A stretch of 64,000 nucleotides of DNA from Agapetus fuscipes (taxonomy: Eukaryota > Arthropoda > Insecta > Trichoptera > Glossosomatidae). The notes beneath the pieces were generated by a model. That model was given only the letters and a program-made list of their open reading frames with translations. It had not been told where the DNA came from and did no database searches. The translations under genes were made by a program, and so were the position numbers. Below are positions 1 to 9,424 of the stretch, in pieces. The stretch lies in contig OX637338.1 in NCBI GenBank assembly GCA_951799405.1, forward strand, positions 1,922,001 to 1,986,000. The letters are read 5' to 3'. Numbering within the stretch: position 1 is the first letter of the stretch; every line of letters begins with the position of its first letter.

Positions 1-44
1 TATTTTTTTCACATATTTTTTTTAATTCAGTTCAATATGCTTTC

Positions 45-320
45 AGTCCCGTCGACAGCTCAGTTGGTAGAGTGCTTGTATTCTATGCCGAGAGCTCGGG
101 TTCGAATCCCATCGAGGGTGCCAGAAATGAATTCCCGTTTAGGTGTTTATTTTTAAATCCAAATTCAAATACCGGCTTTCCGGCTTCACAAGAAATGAGT
201 ACCTTTGCCGTCGGGAGCTAGGAAACCACTTTACCTATAAAAATAAATAGGTTCCACTCGTCACATGCGATCCCTTCGGGGAAAACGCAGCGGGATGTTA
301 CCCTATATGTGTAGCTTATT
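45..320 (+). repeat. SINE-A, tRNA-derived SINE, full-length copy
   Basis: The head looks like a tRNA: an A-box-like AGCTCAGTTGGTAGAGTGC and, about 30 bp on, a B box GGGTTCGAATCCC. The body (CCCGTTTAGGTGTTTATTT, ATAAATAGGT, GCGATCCCTTCGGGG) ends in CTATATGTGTAGCTTA. The same head and body recur at 3.9, 24.2, 37.2, 50, 52 and 56 kb. Without an acceptor stem and with a 200-bp tail, it is a SINE and not a tRNA gene. Confidence 0.85.
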
Positions 321-1057
321 AGCGAATGTTTTTTTGTACGTTACGATTGTTTTTTTTTGTGATTCTTAATGGCAAAAAATAAGTATTTTATATTCTTGTG
401 TTAGCAGTGAACCGTTTTTTTTTGTGCCAAAGCGAGATGCTGATAATGTGCTAAGTAACTTAATTGCGTAAAAACGAACATTTTTACGTTATTTTCTAAT
501 ATTTTCAGTGTTCGTGACTAACAAACAAAAAATAAATATATTGCGTACTCCATCGGTGAAAGTATAAACGGATAAAGTGTATGTGTAAAGAAACAAAATA
601 ATAAAACAATAAAAGAGTGTTTTGAAAATAATAAAATAATTATTAAATTATAATAACCCCCTAGCAAACACAGAGCAAAAGCAAAATGAAACTGTATTGT
701 TATAATGGACTGTGTTTTATTAGAATTTTACAAATATATTTTAAGTTGAACATAATCAAGTTTTTTACAACACTTTTGATCAATTTCTGATCCTTGCATC
801 ATGTTTTTTTTTAATTGTAAATTCCCTTTAGGTGGCGGTTTATCCATCGATTTGTTAAGTATGAATAATACCGAATGTATTAAAATTAAATTAAATTTAG
901 TCTTTAGAAACCGTAAGATTTTTCATATCTTTTTATTCAATATGAAAGGATGACAAATTTTTGCGTTCTAAGTATCTACACAAATCAACATGAGAAATAA
1001 TTGTTGGTCAGTTTACAATTAATAAAATACGGTACAATTATTTAACATTTTTTTCCT
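321..1057. other. AT-rich interval, nothing recognised
   Basis: AT-rich with short homopolymer runs. I see no ORF, repeat terminus or structural RNA that I can support. If the minus-strand gene at 1.4-2.8 kb is real, this would be intron or downstream sequence. Confidence 0.4.
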
Positions 1058-1165
1058 AAGAGTGTGTATTTTCAAAAATAGTATATCGATTGTATACTGA
1101 ATGAAAAGGACACACTTATATCAATGATGTGGGTAGTTAATTTTATCAGTTTGAAGTCGATAAAT
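1058..1165. repeat. Degenerate relative of the Harbinger-like MITE
   Basis: The segment containing ATACTGAATGAAAAGGACAC, ACTTATATCAAT and GTGGGTAG matches the middle of the MITE at 18432-18560. The left end still reads TAA then GTGTATTTTCA, but the right terminal repeat is unrecognisable. Confidence 0.35.
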
Positions 1166-1368
1166 TTACCCCTCACCACACGCAAGAGATTAGTTTCTTT
1201 TTGCTGAGTTATAACGTAGCAACAATTGAATCTACAATAAAATTAATAGATTCATGAAAATATTTTTATTATGAATTTATTTTTAAAAAAAGTCTCCAAT
1301 GCGTTGTCGTTTTGCTTTCACGTAAGTGTATCGGAAGGGTACAAAGAAAAACAAAAAATAATACATAC

Positions 1369-1494
1369 GTTTATAAAATTGGCAGGGTGTTTCGGAGGAA
1401 GGGTAGCTGAAGTCCGATTGGTTATTGTTGGAGTCAGTTTCACTGGGAGGTCTCCAGACTTCCTGACACACGCCGGGACATGAACTCGGGGTCA
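1369..1494 (-). CDS. Candidate exon 3 of an unrecognised host gene
   Basis: Read on the minus strand, this is an open 126-bp segment bounded by an acceptor (CTACTTTGTCAG, with a TACTAAG branch-like sequence about 35 nt upstream) and a donor (AAAC, then GTATGTAT). Its peptide is rich in Ser, Pro and Asn and has three Cys, unlike the low-complexity translations around it. It is in phase 1 at both ends and fits the phase at the end of candidate exon 2. I do not recognise the family. A chance ORF remains possible. Confidence 0.35.
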
Positions 1495-2079
1495 CTGACA
1501 AAGTAGCTGTTGGAGTATTCTTAGTACGCATTCTTTCTTACATTCTCGAGGAAATTGTAGCTGAATTCTCAGACTACTAATCAAAAAACTCTACAGTCTT
1601 CTTGTTTAATTGTTTACAAAGTTTTTTTTTCAGTTTTATTGTCCACCGATGCACGTTAAACTTGAGTCTTATTTTTAGTTAGTTTTATTTTTAACGCATA
1701 CTCCACCGGATTTAGATCCCATTTTAAAAGTAAACATTAATTGATCAAATATAAATGATGTCAACAACAAAAAAAAACACTTATACTGACAACATAGAGT
1801 ACAAGAATGATTCTACAGAATAGGGATAACAAAAATTAAAAAGTCTTTTTTAAAAAATAAATTACAATATCAATGCACTACTTTTTACACAAAAAATAAA
1901 TAAATCACATTCATTAGAAAAAAAAGTCTAAATATTTTAAATGATAACAATAATGTTTGCAAGCACGGGAGAGAAGAATAAATAGAAGGTAGATTTGTTC
2001 TACAGTAACACAAGCTGGTAGATTTTTTTGTTCTACGGAAGAGCAAGCTGGTTGCTGTGGGTTGTCACTTGGCAGGTAC
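1495..2079 (-). other. Possible intron between candidate exons 2 and 3
   Basis: AT-rich, about 585 bp, with no repeat terminus that I recognise. It begins with GTACCT on the minus strand and ends with TTTGTCAG, consistent with a GT-AG intron. Confidence 0.3.
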
Positions 2080-2213
2080 CTGGGGAGTCCCTGGGGCGCG
2101 CCCTCGGGCGGGGGCTCCGTTTAGGATCCAGGGGGGCCGCTCCGGTTCCCAGAGACAGGCCTGAAGACAGCCCCAACTCGCTCAACAGAATCCTCATGCA
2201 GAGACCTTGGTCA
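2080..2213 (-). CDS. Candidate exon 2 of an unrecognised host gene
   Basis: This GC-rich open segment sits in AT-rich surroundings. On the minus strand it follows GTGCGTACAG (acceptor) and ends in a near-consensus donor, CAG then GTACCT. The peptide includes a Leu/Gly/Ser-rich stretch and an Arg/Pro-rich stretch. Its length (134 bp) takes phase 2 from candidate exon 1 to phase 1 into candidate exon 3, so all three join in one frame. An alternative plus-strand reading ends in a stop at 2232-2234 after an acceptor-like CACTTGGCAG at 2066-2075. I prefer the minus strand because both splice phases fit. Confidence 0.35.
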
Positions 2214-2489
2214 CTGTACGCACAAGTCAAGTAGCACTCAAGTCCTCGATGCACTCAAAGATGAACCGATGCATGCACACGCAAAAGTCTCCAAGGTATA
2301 AATTTCACTTCCAGGAAGTTGCACTATGTTTGTATTTAAAAACCTTTAAAGTACAAATCGTAAATGCTGAAGATATTTTTTAAATTGGATGTAAATAAAC
2401 TTGGACTGGATTATCATTTAAGTTGATTAATTGTAATGGCTTAATTAATTCATCAATCACAATTGCCGGTGACTGTTTTAAGCACTCAC

Positions 2490-2503
2490 GCCAAAAGCAC
2501 CAT
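2490..2503 (-). CDS. Candidate first coding exon (14 nt of coding sequence)
   Basis: On the minus strand CAATGG gives a reasonable initiation context. Four codons and two extra bases (Met-Val-Leu-Leu) run into the donor GC then GTGAGTGC. The phase matches the acceptor before 2213. Upstream sequence to about 2630 would be 5' UTR. This is inference from splice-site logic alone. Confidence 0.3.
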
Positions 2504-2630
2504 TGACAGGAGCGAGCTTTCGCGACCACTATTCAACTTGTTGAGGAAGGCCTCGGATTTGGCGGAGCTGGCAAACGCGTCCGGTTCTCGTGGCGTTCGC
2601 TGTGCTACTAAACGGCGCCGCTCTCAGCCG

Positions 2631-2840
2631 GTTGACTATATCTCTGGCCCGCTATGACGTCAAGCCGCCTCACACTCCGTTACTCGCTCTGACGTCACGC
2701 GATGACGTAAAAGCTGGGCGTCTCGCTCGCACCCGTTAGCGCTAACGGCACCGTTAGTACGGCGAACGGCGGAGCTTCAACGGGTCGTTATACTGAAAGC
2801 TCGGCGTGTGAGAGAGCTTGCGCCTAGGTCGTGCGTGGAC
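2631..2840 (-). promoter_or_regulatory. GC/CpG-rich promoter-like region with CRE sites
   Basis: Two perfect CRE palindromes TGACGTCA (2655-2662 and 2690-2697) and a TGACGTAA half-match (2703-2710) lie in a CpG-rich block. A TATA-like GATATAGT on the minus strand is near 2636-2643. A GTTAGCGCTAAC palindrome is at 2736-2747. The order (CREs, TATA-like box, candidate ATG at 2503) suits a minus-strand promoter. Confidence 0.35.
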
Positions 2841-3171
2841 GAGTGCAAGACTCGGCATCGACCCAATGAATACTTTATGAAAACCTTTTCAGGGAAAATC
2901 AATACGTACTCTTGTAGTACGAGTGTATAATATTATTTTACGTTACAAGTAAGGAATGTATCAATAGTTAATGGTATACATATATAAGTACATTGAATGA
3001 CATATTAATAGGAAATAGCTTAGAATTTTTTTCTATTAGAATAGTTAAACAAAAAATAAGGTATACATATTTTTTTTGTACGGAAAAAGTTACTTTAAGC
3101 TGGATTAAAAAAATGAAAAATTAACGAAATTGATTTATTAACAAAACATTATTTTTATTCATACTATTGAA

Positions 3172-3405
3172 CCTTGACTTATAAATTGGTATGAGGCTGA
3201 CCACCATGCTGTAAAAAATTGTTTCAATTTGTCAATATCACCCCTGTTTCAGGGAAGATCCGCCAAAGTTTCATGCTTATTTTCATTTGAGTACACATTC
3301 AGCATTTGTAAATGCGAACTAACACGTGTCTGTTTGTGGGCATGCATTTGACATGAGTTTTGAATGTTAATATATATCTTTCTAACTTAGATTATAGATT
3401 GTAGA
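3172..3405 (+). repeat. Rep-1 copy (LINE 3'-end repeat)
   Basis: It starts CCTTGACTTATAAATTGGTATG, keeps the core CACCCCTGTTTCAGGGAAG and TGTGGGCATGCATTTGA, and ends AACTTAGATTATAGATT. Rep-1 is named here for a ~250-bp repeat with about 30 copies in the window, in both orientations. Confidence 0.8.
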
Positions 3406-3632
3406 TCTGACTTTCAATGCTTAGAATGCCACATCGATTTGATAATATTATGATCCAGCTGTTTTCTGTTACAAATACCCAGCAACAGCTTGTACTGCTC
3501 TGTATTCATCATCGATTTCAGCTTTGCTTACATATATTTTATACACTTATACTTTAGAAAGATGTATACTTTTCTTGTATACCTACACTAATGCTTTAAC
3601 CTAGATGCTACGAGTGACCTTGCCACGCACGA

Positions 3633-3770
3633 TGACGTCACTTATCGATTGTAGTGTCACGTGGCTCCGGCACAGGTAAGGGGGTGCAAGAACCGTACCG
3701 GGGAGGCAAGGTGTGGGGAGAGGCAGTTCGATATAAAGGTAGGAATGTAGAAGACTTTCATGCAAAATTT
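3633..3770 (+). promoter_or_regulatory. Promoter-like cluster: CRE, E-box, TATA
   Basis: TGACGTCA at 3633-3640 and GTCACGTG at 3656-3663 are followed by a G-rich stretch and ATATAAAGG at 3731-3739. This order suggests a plus-strand core promoter, but I see no convincing coding exon downstream, and a SINE starts at 3913. Confidence 0.25.
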
Positions 3771-3912
3771 CGTATATTTATTATTGCTGCTGCATAATGC
3801 AATTGAAAACGTAATAATACGCTTAATGCGGTTTTTTTTTTTGCAATGAAAAATGCACTGTTTTTCGTATTTAATCTTATAATCTTAGTTGAGAAGATGT
3901 TTGCGAAGATAT

Positions 3913-4192
3913 AGTCCGGTTAATAACTGAATGGTTAGAGTGCTTGCATTAAATGCCGTGAGCATAGGTTCGAATCCCACCGATGGTGTCAGAAATGATT
4001 TTCCGTTTCGGTGTTTATCTCAAACCGAAAAATAAAATACCGGTAAACTTTACTCAGTCTTCACAATAAATGATTTCCAGCACCCTCGGAAGCTGAAACA
4101 CCCCCACTTCACTGAAGGGGTTAAGTAAAATAAATAGTTTCACTGGCCGTATGCGATCCTTTCAAAGATAACGCGTCGAGGAGTTACACTAT
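3913..4192 (+). repeat. SINE-A, diverged full-length copy
   Basis: The head CCGGTTAATAACTGAATGG is a decayed A-box region, but the B box GGTTCGAATCCCACC and the body (TTTCCGTTTCGGTGTTTAT, ATGCGATCC, GAGTTACACTAT) are clear. Confidence 0.75.
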
Positions 4193-4574
4193 TTATTTTT
4201 CGTGACATATTTCAAATAAATATTAAATATGTCTTTGCAACTTATATAAGCGATTAGAAAGACTCAAAAGTACCTGATGACAGTATATTTCCAATCAATT
4301 CCATAGATTTTTTTGTTGTATGATTTCTTACATTCCTATATAACGAATGATTTTGGCAACATCTCGCTGGGAGCTGCAATCAATGATGTAATCATTATTA
4401 TTTATTGTTTACACTCGACTTGTTAGCAGTCGTCACTGCTTGCGCACACGCCCGCCATGTTCCCGTATTCACTAGCTGGATGACGCCAGAATGCCGACGA
4501 TCGAGAACAATTTAAAAGCATCAGCAAACAGGTGAATAATTCATGTTTTCTCTCCTAGTCACAACACGCTCTCC
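4193..4574. other. Unassigned interval
   Basis: Unique-looking AT-rich DNA with a slightly GC-richer patch around 4430-4510. No ORF or element terminus recognised. Confidence 0.35.
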
Positions 4575-4662
4575 AATGCTTGTTTGGCTTACTTACCATT
4601 TGATTCAAAGATGACCTTTCAATAAAACTTACTTAAGAATCACATTCTACACAATCAGAGCT
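4575..4662 (+). repeat. Rep-2 MITE, left part, interrupted by SINE-B
   Basis: It contains TGCTTGTTTGGCTTACTTACC and ATTTGATTCAAAGATGACC, then CACATTCTACACAATCAGAGC. This matches the left half of the complete Rep-2 copy at 8252-8491. SINE-B follows directly at 4663. Confidence 0.65.
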
Positions 4663-4984
4663 GTTTTTTTTTTTTAAATCCTGTGCGGGAGACTCCCTAG
4701 ATTCTAGAGACTCTAGGGGTCTATGCCACTTGTTGTAGTGCCGCAGAGGTGTACGAGCTTGATCGTCGCTACAAAGCGCCAATGCTCAAGCAAGACCCAG
4801 TTGCTGTAAGGCAGGATGGACCTTTTAGTGACCGGTCTTTGGTAAAGGCTTTATGAATTTTTTCAACCCAGCGAAGAGCATATTTGGAAATACAAATGGT
4901 ATATTTTTGTGCTCCGCCGGAATCCGAATCCACAACCTTCCATTTACGAGTCTGAAGTGTTGCCACTGGACTACGTACCGGTCC
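4663..4984 (-). repeat. SINE-B with type-2 tail
   Basis: Read on the minus strand, the tRNA-like head GACCGGTACGTAGTCCAGTGG carries a B-box relative GGATTCGGATTCC. The body (ATTTTCAAATATGCTCTTCGC, CCGGTCACTAAA, GGGTCTTGCTTGAGC) follows. The 3' tail ACACCTCTGCGGCACTACAA and TCTAGAATCTAGGGAGTC ends in poly(A). This tail differs from the CR1/L2-like tail of other SINE-B copies. Confidence 0.75.
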
Positions 4985-5105
4985 AATATGCCAACGACAC
5001 GCGGTGTACCTGAGCGGTAACCCATCCAAGTAGCATCCGCGCTCAATGTTAACTTCGGTGATCTGATGAGAACTGGTGTTTTCAACATGGTATCGTCGTT
5101 GACAT

Positions 5106-5185
5106 TTAATTCAAAGATAACTTCAATAAACTGTCTTCAGAATCAAATTCTACACAATCTGAGCTATGAATAAAACGTAAAACAC
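5106..5185 (+). repeat. Rep-2 MITE fragment
   Basis: TTTAATTCAAAGATAACTTC through AAATTCTACACAATCTGAGC and AAAACGTAAAACAC matches the central left part of Rep-2. It is broken on the right by RTE-like LINE sequence. Confidence 0.6.
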
Positions 5186-5211
5186 TTTACTTATTATTTC
5201 TTCAGACTTTC

Positions 5212-5400
5212 TCAGTCCGCTCCTAGACGTACATAGGTCTTCTCCAATCCTCTCAATTCTTGTCCATCGGCTGCTGTGTTCAGCCATCCTCTGCCTGCAG
5301 TTCTCTTGATGTCATCCAGCCACCTCCTTCCTAATCCTTTTCAGCCACCTGTCATGGTCCTACCTTGCGACGTGACCAGCCCAGCGCCACTTTAAGCAGG
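5212..5400 (-). pseudogene. RTE/BovB-like LINE, C-terminal ORF fragment
   Basis: On the minus strand the translation contains R-R-W-L-D-D-I-K-R-T-A-G-R-G-W and ends L-E-K-T-Y-V-R-L-G-A-D before a stop at 5212-5214. An upstream frame gives W-A-G-H-V-A-R-R. This is the typical end of RTE-type reverse transcriptase ORFs. The reading frame is broken between the two blocks, and no RT catalytic core is present, so it is a dead 5'-truncated copy. Confidence 0.65.
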
Positions 5401-5633
5401 CTGTATGACATCAGTAACACCAGTGTTTCTGCAGATCTCCTGGTTTGGAACCCAGTCTCTGAGGCTGATTCCCAGCGTCCTCCTTTCAATGACTCATTGG
5501 CACCTCCTAAGTCTATTGGCGTTATACTGAGTAAGCCTTTTTGTTTCCAAGCCAAAGGTGAATATTGGAAGCAAGCATGAGAGTTGACTACTATGAGAGT
5601 ATTTTGTAATACTTTAAAAATCAAATTCCAGTA

Positions 5634-5869
5634 CCCTTAGTACGAGTTGCAAAACTTGAGAAAAGTAAAGTTTACGGAAAATATTAAAGCGTGATTTCTC
5701 CCAAAATCTGCCGTTTTTGTTTCTTACACTTTGTGGTCTTAGCAAAAGAGTTACAGTGATGAAGAAAATCAAGTTCAAACAAACAAAAACGGCAGATTTT
5801 GGGGGAAATCACTCTTCAATAATTGCCGTAAACTTTACATTACTCATGTTTTGCAACTCGTACTAAGGG
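5634..5869. mobile_element. Palindromic MITE (Tc1/mariner-like, TA target), copy 1
   Basis: The terminal inverted repeats start CCCTTAGTACGAGTTGC and extend to about 45 bp. Inner inverted blocks (ATCTGCCGTTTTTGTTT and its complement) make most of the element foldable. TA flanks both ends (5632-5633 and 5870-5871). The 236-bp length and lack of an ORF indicate a non-autonomous element. A second copy is at 41178-41413. Confidence 0.85.
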
Positions 5870-5968
5870 TACAGTTTTCATAAGTCACATTGGTCCAGTA
5901 GGTACACATACAATCATTGCTCATGTGAAATTACCACTGATGGACTTAAGACAGACAAGCACTAAGGG
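5870..5968 (+). repeat. Rep-2 MITE, right part
   Basis: TTTTCATAAGTCACATTGGTCCAG through GACAGACAAGCACTAAGGG matches the right half of Rep-2. The left pieces at 4575 and 5106 were probably separated from it by insertion of SINE-B, the LINE fragment and the palindromic MITE. Confidence 0.6.
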
Positions 5969-6199
5969 AATGAACACGCTCCCGTATGAATGTAATTTGG
6001 GAACATTACGTCTGTGACGCGTATTTTTACGAACGATCGTCATGACTGTTGAAAAGCGTTTAAATTTATGTAAGACGTGCGAGAATTTGACTTGGAAAGA
6101 TATGTAAGCACCTGTTTTTTTTTTGAGAGGTGACAGCAAAACGCGTCAATGTTTTGGATGCTTAAAAATCTGGTTTAAAACGGAAATGTATCTATTACC

Positions 6200-6345
6200 T
6201 CAAATGCAAACATAAACTGACATATTATATGAAGTTCGTGCTGACACACACTGGGTGTGTACTATCAAAAGAAAATCTCACATGAACATTAACCTTGCAA
6301 TTCCTGCCGCCTTTCTCTGTAACCGAGCTGGCATTTGATTTCAGT
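6200..6345 (-). repeat. Rep-1, degenerate truncated copy
   Basis: On the minus strand it keeps GAGCTCGG-type decay of the core (GCCAGCTCGGTTACAGAGAAAGG, GGCAGGAATTGCAAGG, TTCATGTGAGAT). It is followed head-to-head by the plus-strand copy at 6350. Confidence 0.5.
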
Positions 6346-6349
6346 AATG

Positions 6350-6606
6350 TTCCTTGACTTATAGGTTGGTATGCGGCTGACCACCCATACTGTGAAAAAT
6401 GGTACACTATGCCAATGTCACCCCTGTTTCAGGGAAGGACGGCAAGAGTTGCAGGGCTTATGTTCATTTGAGATTGGGTTTTTATATTGTAGGTCCACAT
6501 GCGGCATGTGTTAGCGCGAAATTATACATGTCTGCTTGTGGGAATGCATTTAATATAAATCTTAAATGATATATATCTTTGCAGCTTAGATTAGATTAGA
6601 TTAGAT
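6350..6606 (+). repeat. Rep-1, well-preserved copy
   Basis: TTCCTTGACTTATAGGTTGG at the start, the CACCCCTGTTTCAGGGAAGG core, CCACATGCGGCATGTG, and an end of CTTTGCAGCTTAGATTAGA with a short TTAGA tail. Confidence 0.85.
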
Positions 6607-6689
6607 CGATACTTAGTGAACATGCACATAGTACAATTACCTCATGCCCAGATTACTTTTTTTTTTAAATAGATTTGTGAAGTGGAATG

Positions 6690-6915
6690 CAATTCACCAA
6701 CCTATTCTGCCTGGCCAGAAACACGTATTAATATCATCAATTAATAATTCATTATTGTTTATTTTAATGAATTATTAATTAATAATTACCCAATAACAAC
6801 TGTTGAACTAGGGTCAAAGTTATGGTCAAATAACCCAAGCGGGGATTGAACCAACGTTGTTTTATTACAAACACGCAAGAACGATCGGCCCACTTGGCTC
6901 CCTCGGACATAACAC
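6690..6915 (-). repeat. SINE-C, tRNA-derived SINE (Ser/Leu-like head)
   Basis: Read on the minus strand, an A-box-like GGAGCCAAGTGGGCCGATCG is followed about 45 bp later by a B box GGTTCAATCCCCGC, a spacing suggesting a long variable arm. The body has TTTGACCCTAGTTCAACAG and TTTCTGGCCAGGCAGAATAG. A second copy is at 7330-7634. Confidence 0.5.
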
Positions 6916-7127
6916 CGGCAATAAAATAATATTATTACATTACATCAAATAATATTATATTTAAATGATATCGATTGAAATTTCTGTAAATTAAGGGTGT
7001 GCTGGGGTCAGGAAACTTGCAGCAGGCACACTGTTGCTAGGGCGGGAAAATCGATGGTGGAATCCTTAAGCGCATATCCCACGTTGCGAGACTCCGACTA
7101 AATTTAGCCGTCAGGAAAAGCGGTGAC

Positions 7128-7177
7128 GTCACGTGACGCAGTGTGATGTCACGTGACAGAGTGTGCTGTCACGTGAC
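7128..7177. promoter_or_regulatory. Three GTCACGTGAC palindromes spaced exactly 20 bp
   Basis: GTCACGTGAC occurs at 7128-7137, 7148-7157 and 7168-7177. CRE-type TGACGTCA overlaps the outer copies. The decamer is the E-box palindrome known as a CLEAR/M-box site for bHLH-Zip factors of the MITF/TFEB family. No gene is evident next to it. Confidence 0.4.
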
Positions 7178-7329
7178 GTCATGGCATCTGCTTCCCCAGA
7201 TGGGGATCGATACCACGAGGTGGAAAGCGGTATACACTGTAAGTGTATCCATTGATACACAATGTTCCGAAAATTACAGTTTTTTTTATTAAGAAACAAA
7301 AAAAAAATTAAGAGAAATTCTAAGCTGCT

Positions 7330-7634
7330 TAGTTTGGCCAGAAACAGGTATTATAACTCTTCCTCTTCTTCGTTAGCCTTTCTCCTCCCCATTCTCTTAT
7401 CCAAACACAGCAGTCGATAGACAGGAATAGAGATGGCAGGTATTAACATTATGAATTAATATATTTTTATTTTTAATGAATTATGATTTAATAATTACAC
7501 AATGACATCTGTTTAACCAGGGTCGAAGTTATTATAAATAAGACACGGCGCAGGCGGGGTTCGAATCGGCGGTAGTGTTAATAACGCAAATTCGAGTACA
7601 AGTGCCTTACCCTCGACCATCTCAGCGATCTTTG
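7330..7634 (-). repeat. SINE-C, second copy
   Basis: On the minus strand GCTGAGATGGTCGAGGGTAAGG is a Ser/Leu-type A-box region and CGATTCGAACCCCGCC is the B box. The body shares TCGACCCTGGTTAAACAG and CCTGTTTCTGGCCAAAC with the copy at 6690-6915. Confidence 0.55.
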
Positions 7635-7664
7635 AAATGACTGAAAAATATTTTTTTCTTTGTG

Positions 7665-7745
7665 TTAGGTTAACTAGTCATAATGTAAAATTGTTTCACT
7701 TTGCCAATGCCTTCCCTGTTTTAGGAAAGGGTAACAAGAGTTGCT
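7665..7745 (+). repeat. Rep-1 fragment
   Basis: TTTCACTTTGCCAATGCC, CCCTGTTTTAGGAAAGGG and AAGAGTTGC match the Rep-1 core. Both ends are missing. Confidence 0.5.
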
Positions 7746-7787
7746 TACCTAATAACGTAAATACTCGCATTTACGTGATTATATTCT

Positions 7788-8044
7788 ATTATCTAATCTA
7801 TCTAATAGCTAAGTTCCAAAGATATATTAACATTTAAAATTAAATGCATGCCCACAAACAGATACACGTGAAAAGTTCACGCTTGCAAATTCTGCATGTT
7901 TACTAACAAATTAAAATCCAAGCCTCAAATGAACGTAAACCCTACAAATTATGCCGATATTCCTTGAAACCGAGCTGGCACTGGCAAAGTGAACTATTTT
8001 TTACACTGTGAGTGGTCAGCCTTATACCAACCTATAAATTAAGG
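7788..8044 (-). repeat. Rep-1, full-length copy
   Basis: On the plus strand it opens with the reversed tail TATCTAATCTATCTAATAGC and ends TATACCAACCTATAAATTAAGG. The core is recognisable but diverged. Confidence 0.75.
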
Positions 8045-8251
8045 AAGTCGGAGTCAAAATAAGTAACACCAATCGCCTAAAAAAATACATTTTAGACGAA
8101 TATATTGTGGACCTTCATAAATCTTTTAAACTAGAAGCACAGTAAATTTGGCAGTATGAACACAATGGCATTTCTAGCACAAGAATTTCCAGAATGATTT
8201 ATACAAGGAATGGTATGGCAAATTAGCAATTCATCTGTGAGCTTGACATAA

Positions 8252-8491
8252 CGTCCCCCCAGTGGTTGTTTGGCTTATCTACCATTTGATTCAAAGATGA
8301 CCTTCAATGAAATTGTCTTAAGAATCACATTCAACACAATCTGAGCTAAGAAAAAAACGTAAAACACGATAATGTCGTAGTTGTTTTAAATATTCAGTTT
8401 TCATAAGACACATTGGCCCAGTAGACATACAAACATTGCTCATGTGAAATAACCTCTGATGGACATAAGACAAACATACACTAAGGGGACG
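8252..8491. mobile_element. Rep-2 MITE, complete copy
   Basis: The 240-bp element is bounded by CGTCCCCCCAGTGGTTGTTTG and its near-complement CAAACATACACTAAGGGGACG, which form imperfect terminal inverted repeats. Other copies read TGCTTGTTTGGCTTAT at this end. No ORF. The superfamily is not determined, because the target duplication is unclear. Confidence 0.65.
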
Positions 8492-8494
8492 ATT

Positions 8495-9220
8495 ACCTCC
8501 ATAAATCTGTTGCATTTTTAAATGTTTAAAGTTGATTTTTTTCAAATCAAAGATCACGTCTAACTTTCAACCTTGAAAATAAATTATTATATGAAAAGAG
8601 GAATGCAGTTGACAAATTATTTTTCACATCTTAAAAGCGGTCGGCGTAAGGCTGACTTGTTGCCTGTGAAAATAAATAGGTTAGAATATAAATAGGTAAG
8701 AATAATAAATAGGCACGTTAAAAATTTGCACTATATGCTCATGTTTGTTGATATTTTTTATTCCAATAAATACTTCAGGAAAAAAATACTCAATAATCAA
8801 AAAAAAATTCCTGCAATACCTACTTGTAGAGTTATGCTTTAATTATAAATTCCTAAAAATAAATTAAATGACGATTTAATATTATAGGAAGATTGCTTTG
8901 ATATGTCATTAGTCAGACCTCAAATTCCATGCAAAAGAAAATGACAGACTCGCTTCAAATACCGCAAAAAACTTAATGTGGGGTCTATGACAAGGTTGAT
9001 AAAGAAAATACGAATTCAGTAATAAGATAAAAATAGTTTAATTGAAGGAAATTGAATTCAAAGTAGGATATGCGGTCAAAGAATACTGAGAACGCTATTT
9101 TTGTGTATTCGGTAATTCTTAAAGAAACTTATGAAAAAATGATTAAAAAGTTCCAACCACAAAGATACTCGTACATAATTTTTTACAATGTTCGGGTTAA
9201 ATTTAATAAAAACTTCGGTT
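8495..9220. other. AT-rich interval, nothing recognised
   Basis: No ORF with coding character and no repeat terminus recognised. It contains only short A/T runs. Confidence 0.4.
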
Positions 9221-9403
9221 AGTTCCCACAGACAGACACGTATTAGATTAGTGTGCGCTTCAAATTAAAAAAAATAAACCTGAAATGAACATACGCCCTT
9301 CAACTTTTGCCAACCTTCCGTGAAACAGGGGTGACATTGGCAAAGTGAACCATTTATTTGTTACAGCGCGGGTGGTCAGCCTCATATCAATCTATAAGTC
9401 AAG
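9221..9403 (-). repeat. Rep-1, copy lacking part of the middle
   Basis: CAGACAGACACGTATTAG, then AAATGAACATACGCCC and AACAGGGGTGACATTGGC through TCTATAAGTCAAGG. The tail portion is truncated. Confidence 0.7.
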
Positions 9404-9424
9404 GGATACTTCATACTTTTAATG

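Noticed and set aside
60..122. tRNA gene suggested by A and B boxes
   Set aside because: There is no paired acceptor stem, and the same head with a 200-bp tail recurs many times. It is a SINE head. The same applies to all SINE-A, SINE-B and SINE-C heads.
2028..2234. Plus-strand 68-codon frame as a terminal exon
   Set aside because: It has an acceptor-like site and a stop, but the minus-strand reading of the same DNA has two splice phases that fit neighbouring exons, so it is preferred.
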